From positions 186,001 to 250,000 of the forward strand of contig NZ_JAGSPM010000003.1 of NCBI RefSeq assembly GCF_018139645.1: 64,000 nucleotides of DNA. Reading direction: 5' to 3'. The DNA comes from Affinundibacterium baiyunense. GTDB lineage: Bacteria > Pseudomonadota > Gammaproteobacteria > Burkholderiales > Burkholderiaceae_D. Position 1 is the first letter of the stretch. Every line of letters begins with the position of its first letter. The translations under genes and the position numbers were made by a program. The notes under the pieces were generated by a model, which did not search any database, was not told the DNA's origin, and worked only from the letters and a program-made list of their open reading frames with translations. Positions 54,722 through 64,000 of this stretch are shown piece by piece.

Positions 54722-55771
54722 ATGCAGGTGAAAACACATATCGGTTTATGGGGCGTGCCCGTACAACAATGGCGACGCATGACGCAGATCGGCTTTTTTT
54801 TACTATTCGTGTTTGCACCCATCTTTGATATCTTTCGATTGGATTTACATCTCAAGCATTTCATCATTTTTGGGATGGATTGGACTCTTGGCCTGAACGA
54901 TTTCGTCGCAGGGAAAGATACCGCGACACAAGCTGCCAAAGCCATATTTCTGCATGCAATCTTGCCCCTCATTTTGGTGGCAGCAGCGGTGATTTATGTC
55001 GCTTGGAAATGGGGACGAATTTATTGCGGTTGGTTATGTCCGCATTTTTCCATTGTCGAAACCATCAATCAAACCTTACGACGTGCCATCGGCAAACAAA
55101 GCTTATGGGAAAAAGAAAGCCAGCCCACACGCAATCCAGACGGTAGTGAAACAAAACCCGACGCAATCTGGTGGTTCGGTGTGATACCACTGGTGATCAT
55201 TTGCGCGATCACTTGGGCGACAGTTTTACTCACTTATCTACTACCACCTGCAGAAATTTACGGGAATATCTGGCATGGCACACTTACCCGCAATCAAAGC
55301 ATCTTTCTGATCGCTGGCAGCATTGCCTTCTTCGTCGAATTCATGTTCGCACGTCATCTATTTTGCCGCTATGCCTGTGCGCTTGGCTTATTTCAAAGTC
55401 TAGCTTGGATGGGCAATGACAAAGCAATGGTGATCGGCTTTAAGCGCGAAAGAGCCAAAGATTGTTCAACTTGTTACTCCGCTTGCGATCACGCTTGCCC
55501 TATGCGCCTCAATCCGCGCAATGTTAAACGCATGATGTTCGCCTGTGTACAGTGCGGACAATGCACCGACGCCTGCACGCAAACCCAAAGCGACAACCCA
55601 AAAGGCAATTTACTCGAATGGGTGAATCAAGCTTATGCTGAATCAGAAGCCGCGTTGAATGGCAGTACCGCACGTGTCATTCAAATTAAGCTGGAAAATA
55701 AGCTGGAAAAAAACAATCTCGTCACTGGCGAAAATTCTCAGCAGATCGTCGCTAAAACTAGCCAACATTGA
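54722..55771 (+). CDS. Polyferredoxin-type 4Fe-4S membrane protein (NapH/CcoG/NosR-like)
   Basis: A 349-aa protein with about four to five membrane helices. It has CGWLCP in the first half and two ferredoxin-like cysteine clusters near the C-terminus (CSTCYSACDHACP, CVQCGQCTDAC). The layout recalls CcoG/RdxA and the C-terminal half of NosR, but the CcoG Ig-like tail is absent. Placed between norQ and norD it is probably an electron-transfer or cofactor-assembly partner. Exact role unknown. Confidence 0.78.
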   Translation: MQVKTHIGLWGVPVQQWRRMTQIGFFLLFVFAPIFDIFRLDLHLKHFIIFGMDWTLGLNDFVAGKDTATQAAKAIFLHAILPLILVAAAVIYVAWKWGRIYCGWLCPHFSIVETINQTLRRAIGKQSLWEKESQPTRNPDGSETKPDAIWWFGVIPLVIICAITWATVLLTYLLPPAEIYGNIWHGTLTRNQSIFLIAGSIAFFVEFMFARHLFCRYACALGLFQSLAWMGNDKAMVIGFKRERAKDCSTCYSACDHACPMRLNPRNVKRMMFACVQCGQCTDACTQTQSDNPKGNLLEWVNQAYAESEAALNGSTARVIQIKLENKLEKNNLVTGENSQQIVAKTSQH

Positions 55772-55790
55772 ACCTTAGAAAAACACAGTC

Positions 55791-57668
55791 ATGGAAGAAT
55801 ACATAGGCGGTCTATGGGATAAACTGATCACCCGCGTTGCCTATCAAGGCTATCCCGAAGCAAGGGTAGAATTAGCCCAGATGAAAAACATCGCAGCAAC
55901 GTTTTTCCGCGCACTTGGTGGTGATCCTGGCTTAAATCTGCAATCAGGCTCCGCTAGTACGCACGGCGCTCGTCGCCGTTGGCTAGAACGTATCGCAGGA
56001 ATTGGTGAAAAAGTAGAACTAACATGGGCAGATGACAGCACGCTACATCTACCCCCGTATATCGACTATTTTCCAGAACGCGAACTGAATCGTGAACTAT
56101 ATCTATGGTTGTTGGCGCTGGTTGCCCACGATGTCCAACCCGCGGCACCCTATTTACAACGCAATCAAGCTGCGACGCTGGCATTATTAAACGCCTTCCC
56201 TTCTTTGCAAGAACGCTATGCACGCTTGGTACAAGCAAGCCTGTTACGGCGCACAGATCCAAGCCAATTAAAAAAGCATGAAGCACAGAATGAGTTACTG
56301 ATACGTCAAGCATTACAAAATCCTGGTAGTGTTCACGCAGAGTTAATCAAAACTTCGCCTAAAGAATTTGCTTTCACCCCTGTCATTCTTTGGCTGCAAT
56401 CGGCTAACAAGAGCAATGCGGTCAGCAATAAAGCAGCCAGTAAAACGACACCAGAACAGGCACAAGGCAGCGCTGCGCAAAACGATACCGAACAGCGCAA
56501 ACGCATGGCGGAACGCACCGACATGCCGGATAACCCTAGCCCCTTCATGCTGTTGTTCCGCGCCGAAAGTCTGTTTTCTTGGGCGGAGTATGTCAAAGTC
56601 AATCGACCTCTAGATGAGGACGATAATCCTGATGCACAACGCGCTGCCAATGATTTTGATGCGCTGAGTGTTGCCAATGATGGCAAAAGCACAGCCAGCC
56701 GGGTGCGTTTTGATCTTGATCTTCCAGCGGAAGCCGATGATGATTTACTGCTTGCCGATGGCATTCTGTACCCAGAATGGCATTACAAAAAACAGCAGCT
56801 CATCGACAAACATGCTTGCATACAAATGCTATTAGCACGTGATGCAGAACCTCAAAGTTTGCCAGCACATCTACGCCCCACCGCCAAACGTTTACGTCGG
56901 CAATTCCAAAGCCTCGCTCCAGAACGGCAGCGACTGCGCAGCCAAATGAGTGGCGACGATATTGATATCGATGCTTGTGTACGTTTTAATGCAGAACGCT
57001 GCGGCGCAAATAGTGCTACTAATCACCATCGACTAGCAGTAGCTAGCCCAGGCCTGTATCTAGATAATCGCCAACAAAGCCGAGACATGGCTTGTCTTTT
57101 ACTCGCGGACTTATCAATGTCCACTGATACTTGGGTCAACAATCAAGCGCGTGTGATTGACGTGATACGCGATAGTTTGTATTTGCTATGCGAAGCTTTA
57201 GCAGCGACGCGCGATCGCTTCGCTTTATATGGTTTCTCTTCGGTACGGCGCGACAATGTGCGCTTTCATTTGCTAAAAGGCTTTGATGAGCCGTATGGCG
57301 ATCAAATACGTGGGCGCCTAGCAGAGATCAAGCCTGGCTTTTATACCCGTATGGGTGCAGCGATACGGCATGCCTCTGCCATTTTGCAACAACAAAAGAA
57401 TGCACGACGATTGCTGTTTATTCTAACCGACGGCAAACCGAATGATCTCGACCAATATGAAGGCCGCTATGGTATCGAAGACACACGCGTGGCCATACAC
57501 GCAGCACGTCAAATGGGTTTAATTCCGTTTTGTGTCACGATCGATGAGAAGGCAGAAGACTACTTACCACATCTATTCGGTGCAAAAGGCTATATCGTGG
57601 TCAAAGATGCGACGGAATTACCACAACTATTACCGCCCTTATATGCACAGTTAACAAACGAGCACTAG
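55791..57668 (+). CDS. norD: Nitric oxide reductase activation protein NorD (VWA)
   Basis: A 625-aa cytoplasmic protein. The N-terminal part is helical. The C-terminal von Willebrand A domain (from about 430) has the MIDAS-type LLADLSMSTDTWV and LFILTDGKPNDLDQYEG. A charged, Ala/Asp/Asn-rich linker (about 200-300) precedes it. NorD works with NorQ in maturation of cNor. It begins 20 bp after the 4Fe-4S gene. Confidence 0.94.
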   Translation: MEEYIGGLWDKLITRVAYQGYPEARVELAQMKNIAATFFRALGGDPGLNLQSGSASTHGARRRWLERIAGIGEKVELTWADDSTLHLPPYIDYFPERELNRELYLWLLALVAHDVQPAAPYLQRNQAATLALLNAFPSLQERYARLVQASLLRRTDPSQLKKHEAQNELLIRQALQNPGSVHAELIKTSPKEFAFTPVILWLQSANKSNAVSNKAASKTTPEQAQGSAAQNDTEQRKRMAERTDMPDNPSPFMLLFRAESLFSWAEYVKVNRPLDEDDNPDAQRAANDFDALSVANDGKSTASRVRFDLDLPAEADDDLLLADGILYPEWHYKKQQLIDKHACIQMLLARDAEPQSLPAHLRPTAKRLRRQFQSLAPERQRLRSQMSGDDIDIDACVRFNAERCGANSATNHHRLAVASPGLYLDNRQQSRDMACLLLADLSMSTDTWVNNQARVIDVIRDSLYLLCEALAATRDRFALYGFSSVRRDNVRFHLLKGFDEPYGDQIRGRLAEIKPGFYTRMGAAIRHASAILQQQKNARRLLFILTDGKPNDLDQYEGRYGIEDTRVAIHAARQMGLIPFCVTIDEKAEDYLPHLFGAKGYIVVKDATELPQLLPPLYAQLTNEH

Positions 57669-59961
<2,293 letters not shown>

Positions 59962-59971
59962 GGAGAATCGA

Positions 59972-60292
59972 ATGAAAAGCTCAATTTCAAGCATCTTAGT
60001 AGCGTGTGCGATTGCACTAGTCAGTTTGCCAGCAATGGCTGACACGGGTGCTGACCTCGCAAAGAAAAATAACTGCATGAGTTGTCATGGCGTCGATAAA
60101 AAAATTATCGGCCCAGCATTCAAAGACGTTGCGAAGAAATACAAAGGCAATGCCGATGCAGTTGCCCTGCTATCCAAAAAAGTGAAAGATGGTGGCAGCG
60201 GTGTTTGGGGTCCGATTCCTATGTCCCCGAATAAAACCATCAGCGATGCTGACATCAAGGTGATGGTGGAGTATGTACTTTCTTTAAATTAA
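59972..60292 (+). CDS. nirM: Cytochrome c551/c8 NirM
   Basis: A 106-aa periplasmic class I cytochrome c that donates electrons to NirS. The signal peptide is 1-23 (ending PAMA). The haem motif CMSCH is at 35-39 and the axial Met84 is in GPIPMSPN. An AAGGAG SD lies just after the nirS stop. The nirSM unit ends at the terminator about 140 bp on. Confidence 0.93.
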   Translation: MKSSISSILVACAIALVSLPAMADTGADLAKKNNCMSCHGVDKKIIGPAFKDVAKKYKGNADAVALLSKKVKDGGSGVWGPIPMSPNKTISDADIKVMVEYVLSLN

Positions 60293-60610
60293 GCTTTTAG
60301 CTTTAATTTAGGATTGTGTTAAGGTCGAATAAACCCGCATGATTTGGAGTGCTATGCAGCACGGTGCTCCAAATCTGTATGAATTAATCGTCCTCTCCAT
60401 TAGCTAGCTTTAGCAGTCTTTAGCATTTCAAAAGCGTACAGAAAAACAATCTGTACGCTTTTTTGTTATTTATTATTCTTCATTTTTGCGCATATTCACT
60501 GATAGACTTTAACAGCCGAGACGCTCTATCATATATGACAATATCGAACCAAGCTTTCCGTCTTGAAAGGCTTCGCCCACAAGCGACGCAGATTATCGAG
60601 AATATGAACG
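60293..60610. other. Intergenic region after nirM
   Basis: 318 bp. It holds an 8-bp-stem hairpin ATTTGGAG/CTCCAAAT (60342-60374) without a T-run and the main terminator. The last ~140 bp should carry the promoter of the PEP-utilising gene, but no clear -35/-10 and no TTGAC-N4-GTCAA site was found. Confidence 0.5.
60432..60465 (+). terminator. Terminator of nirS-nirM
   Basis: A perfect 10-bp stem AAGCGTACAG/CTGTACGCTT with a 9-nt loop and TTTT. Confidence 0.88.
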
Positions 60611-63382
60611 ATGACTCTCAACCAACAATCTATGAATCTCAGCTTGATCGACTGTCGTCAAGCCACACCAGAACAATATCCACAGCTTGGCGGTAAAGGA
60701 GCACAACTTGCGCGATTGCTGCGTTACGGCTTGCCAACACCAGTAAGCTTTGTCATACCCGCAGCGTATTGCCGCACACTGATTCCTGAGCACATCTGGA
60801 CACAAGCGATAACAGCATGCGAACAATACCAAGATCAGCCCGAGCAAGCAGAACTTGCTTTAAATGCAGTTCGTCAAGCAATTACACAGTTAGCTAGCTT
60901 AGACCAAAGCGACACCCAACTTCGACGCACATTAACGGACTTGCTAACGGCACAGAACTGGCAACAACAAGCTCTAGCAGTTCGCTCTTCTGCGATTGGT
61001 GAAGATGGACAACAGCATTCCTTCGCCGGCATTCATCACAGCGAACTAAATGTAGTAGGGCTAGCAGCACTAGAGCGCGCCATTCTAGAAGTCATTGCTT
61101 CTTTATGGACGCCACAAGCCTGCGCCTATCGCGACAAAATTCAATTCTCTCATCACGATGCGAATATGGCAGTGGTGATCATGCCGATGTTAGAGAGTCA
61201 CGCGGCTGGCGTGATCTTCACTTGCGATCCGCGTGATGGTCGTGAAGACCGATTATTGATTAGCGGTGTATTCGGTCTGGCAGATGAGCTAGTTGCAGGC
61301 AAAGTCAATGGCGAAGACATCATCGTGCAACATGACTGGTCGCATCAGGATTGGCACATCGTTGGTCGTCGTTGCGCGCATAGTAATGCCATACAGATAT
61401 CGGAGGAACCAAGTTCTCCACAATCTACACAGTCCAAAACAAATTCAATCTCAAATTCGCCTACAAATGCGCCCACAAATACAGTCAATCAAACATCAAT
61501 CATCTTAACGGATGAGCAAGCCATCACACTCGCCAAATTAGCTTGTGAGACAGCAAAGGCGATGGATTATTCTCAGCCTTATTTTGATATTGAATGGGTG
61601 TTCGATGGGCAAGAGTTCCAACTTGTGCAAGCCCGCCCTATCAGTGCGCGTGGGTTGTACACCTATCCGTATCTACAACAACAAGCGACGATGTGGACCA
61701 ATGGAAATGCCAAAGAAATTTTGCCGTTTGCAATCAGGATCTGTGAACGTGATCCGATGATATGTGCGGTCAACGAAATGCTGACACTCGCACAGCAAAT
61801 CGTCGGCATTCAAGTTCCTGCTGGGATACAGCGCATAACCCAATTTGATGGACACGTTTATTTAAACGCGTCAGTAATTCAATGGGAGACATTCCAGCAC
61901 TTCAATCTACAACCGGATGAAGTCAATTTCATTTTTGGTGGGCATCAAGCCAATATACCTATCCCCAAACGACATTGGTCTGAGTATCTCAAGATTGCTG
62001 GCAATTTTTTCAAAGCCTTAACCCGTTTCCCGGCTTATCGACGGCGCGGTATGCAAGAGGCAAAAACAATACAAGCGAATAGTCTGCTGTGGCGCAAACA
62101 AGATTTATCCAGCTTGAGCAATGCAGCCCTTCTGCAAGAAATTCGCGATCGATCACGCTATACCTACCTGCAACATCGCGGCCTATGCTTAATGCAAGGT
62201 GCCAGTGGCACGCTGATGCAATTACAAAAATTTTTAGACAAAGCCTGTCTGCAAGATGCCAAAGCACTCATCGCCGCATTAATGAGTGAAGGCGAAATGA
62301 GCGTGAGCGCACAGCAAGCCTTTGATTTGCTCGGCCTCGCAAAAATCGCAGCCAAAGATAAAATCGCACTCGATTTTCTAAAAGGAAATCTGCCAAGTGA
62401 GAGCGGCATACAAACTTGTAGCGAAACATTTCAACATGCCTACACCGAGTTTTTGACCCATTACGGTCATCGCGGCAATTACGAATCTTATATTTCAAGA
62501 CCGAGTTGGCGTGAACAATCCAACACCCTGCATCTAGCCATACTCAACTTGGCAGAAGTCGATATAGACGCTTTACAAAAACGGCAGCAAGAACAAATCG
62601 CTTGGGCGTGGAAAACAATCAAAGAACAATGTCACCTCGGACAAATTGGCACCATCAAATTCATGCAAAAGCAAGCCAAAATGGAATGCAATCAACGTGA
62701 ATTTGCACGTAGTCATTTTGGCTTAATACTCGAGCGTTCGCGTTCTTTAATGTTAGAAGTTGGTCGACGCTTACAAAACGCAGGCATTATTCTTGAAATT
62801 AGCGACGTGTTTGATTTAGATTATGCTGAGATTGACTGTGCGCTATCGGATATCGAAGCAGGCAAACATTTGGCACAGGCATATCAACATCGCATCGGCG
62901 ATCGACAACAACAAATCGCACACTGGAACGCGATGCCGATACGCGATGTAGTACTTCAAACAGCACAGGGCATCATTGCGAGCCCATCTACCAACGAATT
63001 CGCACAAGAGTTAACGCAAGAGCACGCTCCCAACGAAGCTACACAAGAATGGCAAGGTATCGCCGTCAGTATGGCAAGTTACCGTGGCAAAGTCTGCTTG
63101 ATCGAATCCCCCGCACAGATCGCCAAGCTAAAGCAAGGCGACATTGCAATTGCACTCAGCACAGATCCCAGTTGGCTACCGATCTTTTTGAAAGCGGGTG
63201 GCATGATCGTTGAAACTGGTGGCTATCTCTCGCATAGCGCCATCGTTGCACGTGAGCTAGGTATTCCAACAATCGTCAATTTACCCAGCATTACATCGCA
63301 ACTACAAGATGGCGATGAAGTCTTGATTGATGGACCAGCTGGTCGCCTCTATCGCTTAACATCGAGCAAAATAAATCAGTAA
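60611..63382 (+). CDS. PEP-utilising / rifampicin-phosphotransferase-like three-domain protein
   Basis: A 923-aa cytoplasmic protein. The ATP-grasp PPDK-N domain (about 20-345) contains GGKGAQLARLLRYGLPTP, AVRSSAIGEDGQQHSFAG and the terminal EFQLVQARPIS. A long helical middle (about 350-810) has YGHRGNYESYISRPSWRE. The C-terminal phosphohistidine swivel domain places His875 in GGYLSHSAIVARELGIP. The layout resembles rifampicin phosphotransferase and atypical PEP synthases: ATP transfers phosphate via the His to a substrate or to pyruvate. It is wedged between nirM and nirF, with nirF starting 5 bp after its stop, so a denitrification-linked role is possible. Substrate unknown. Confidence 0.75.
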   Translation: MTLNQQSMNLSLIDCRQATPEQYPQLGGKGAQLARLLRYGLPTPVSFVIPAAYCRTLIPEHIWTQAITACEQYQDQPEQAELALNAVRQAITQLASLDQSDTQLRRTLTDLLTAQNWQQQALAVRSSAIGEDGQQHSFAGIHHSELNVVGLAALERAILEVIASLWTPQACAYRDKIQFSHHDANMAVVIMPMLESHAAGVIFTCDPRDGREDRLLISGVFGLADELVAGKVNGEDIIVQHDWSHQDWHIVGRRCAHSNAIQISEEPSSPQSTQSKTNSISNSPTNAPTNTVNQTSIILTDEQAITLAKLACETAKAMDYSQPYFDIEWVFDGQEFQLVQARPISARGLYTYPYLQQQATMWTNGNAKEILPFAIRICERDPMICAVNEMLTLAQQIVGIQVPAGIQRITQFDGHVYLNASVIQWETFQHFNLQPDEVNFIFGGHQANIPIPKRHWSEYLKIAGNFFKALTRFPAYRRRGMQEAKTIQANSLLWRKQDLSSLSNAALLQEIRDRSRYTYLQHRGLCLMQGASGTLMQLQKFLDKACLQDAKALIAALMSEGEMSVSAQQAFDLLGLAKIAAKDKIALDFLKGNLPSESGIQTCSETFQHAYTEFLTHYGHRGNYESYISRPSWREQSNTLHLAILNLAEVDIDALQKRQQEQIAWAWKTIKEQCHLGQIGTIKFMQKQAKMECNQREFARSHFGLILERSRSLMLEVGRRLQNAGIILEISDVFDLDYAEIDCALSDIEAGKHLAQAYQHRIGDRQQQIAHWNAMPIRDVVLQTAQGIIASPSTNEFAQELTQEHAPNEATQEWQGIAVSMASYRGKVCLIESPAQIAKLKQGDIAIALSTDPSWLPIFLKAGGMIVETGGYLSHSAIVARELGIPTIVNLPSITSQLQDGDEVLIDGPAGRLYRLTSSKINQ

Positions 63383-63386
63383 AATC

Positions 63387-64000
63387 ATGTCACTTCAATT
63401 CACATTGCGCCTACTTTTCACAACTTGCTTGGGTATTTTTAATACTCAAATACTAGCGCAATCGAGCCATCTGGAAAGCACATCGCCGCGTCTACAAACC
63501 CAGCAGTATCAGTTAGTCGAAGATGTAGAAAAATACCAAGTTCGCATCCTTGATCGCACTACACAAAAAACGTTGCGTACACTGCGCTTGCAAAACAAAC
63601 AGGAAAAAGTTTCTCGTCTCAGTGCCGTCTTGCATCATGAACAGCGACAAAGTTTTATTCTGGTCCTGCCCGATATCGCGGAGTTATGGGAACTGAGTTA
63701 TGACCCCAAAGCCGAACCTGTCTATCAAGGCTGGGTACATGATTATCAAATGGGAGAGGGCATCGCTGATACGCAATTGTTTGCGCCACGTAGAACTTTA
63801 TTGAGCACCACGCTAGATTGCTTCATACTCGATCCACTACGCCCTTACATAGCAGGTGCTGATCAGCATGGCAAATTTCAAATTATCAATCTCGATATCC
63901 GCCGCCAGATTATCGAACACCAGTTTGCGCATCCAGTTTATCCCTGTCATAGCAAATTAGAAAATACTGGGGCCACTTCGGTGCTGCATTTGGAAATGAA
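63387..64000 (+). CDS. nirF: Haem d1 biosynthesis protein NirF, 3' end outside window
   Basis: About 205 codons are open to the window edge. The signal-like N-terminus (MSLQFTLRLLFTTCLGIF, about 1-25, ending ILAQ) precedes a d1-type beta-propeller. The NirF pattern is recognisable: FILVLPDIAELWELSYDP, then GWVHDYQMGEGIAD, then APRRTLLSTTLDCF and AGADQHGKFQIINLDIRR. NirF acts late in haem d1 assembly for NirS. It begins 5 bp after the preceding gene, so it is translationally linked with it. NirN is a relative but has a cytochrome c domain that is not seen here. Confidence 0.88.
   Translation, partial: MSLQFTLRLLFTTCLGIFNTQILAQSSHLESTSPRLQTQQYQLVEDVEKYQVRILDRTTQKTLRTLRLQNKQEKVSRLSAVLHHEQRQSFILVLPDIAELWELSYDPKAEPVYQGWVHDYQMGEGIADTQLFAPRRTLLSTTLDCFILDPLRPYIAGADQHGKFQIINLDIRRQIIEHQFAHPVYPCHSKLENTGATSVLHLEM

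Overview
The window looks like chromosomal DNA of a betaproteobacterium, most likely Burkholderiales/Oxalobacteraceae (Undibacterium-like; the genus is only a guess). The evidence is gene order: ccsA-like / PP0621 / pilS / pilR / ampD divergent from ffh, polA next to a LOG gene and a DUF2782 gene, argC / DUF6776 / bactofilin / erpA, a BpH1-like AKP-rich histone-like protein, and a BPSS1780-family membrane protein. Base composition is moderate (mid-40s % GC by eye). I saw no rRNA, tRNA, CRISPR array, insertion sequence or prophage.

Layout. 1-2.5 kb: glycolate oxidase glcD-glcE (minus, glcE cut by the window edge). 2.6-6.7 kb: erpA, bactofilin, DUF6776, argC, then rpsI-rplM, all minus. 6.75-7.0 kb: a hairpin-rich non-coding stretch with a minus-strand terminator, possibly a small RNA. 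7-14 kb: OsmC protein, membrane protein, thrB, DUF2782 protein, LOG protein and polA. 14-34 kb: an accessory-flavoured stretch with a TPR protein, subclass B3 metallo-beta-lactamase, TauE/SafE transporter, M28 peptidase, CNNM/CorC protein, serine hydrolase, two-component system, CE1-like esterase, GST, lipase-like secreted protein, choice-of-anchor-X protein, DHH phosphoesterase, DUF4139 protein, YggT and an AKP-rich histone-like protein. 34.6-39.5 kb: class Ia ribonucleotide reductase nrdA-nrdB with a long regulatory region. 39.5-44.5 kb: ampD-pilR-pilS-PP0621-ccsA-like. 44.9-49.8 kb: S46 dipeptidyl peptidase, ffh and a SWIB protein with a histone-like tail.

51-64 kb is a denitrification island: norC-norB, norQ, two membrane genes (DUF4870-like and a 4Fe-4S protein), norD, nirS, nirM, a PEP-utilising/rifampicin-phosphotransferase-like protein, and nirF running off the end. 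Together these encode nitrite to NO (cytochrome cd1) and NO to N2O (cNor) reduction, the activation ATPase pair NorQ/NorD and the start of haem d1 synthesis.

The most interesting regulatory signal is a perfect TTGAC-N4-GTCAA palindrome (Dnr/NNR/FNR-type) found upstream of norC, nirS and nrdA. At norC and nirS a -10-like hexamer lies exactly where a -41.5 activator site predicts. At nrdA the palindrome lies upstream of a sigma70-like promoter whose -10 is covered by one of two NrdR boxes. This suggests that NO/anaerobiosis sensing is tied to deoxynucleotide supply. A second find is a 94-bp imperfect palindrome placed 13-14 bp after the stop codons of polA and ffh, with a compensatory base change in its stem.
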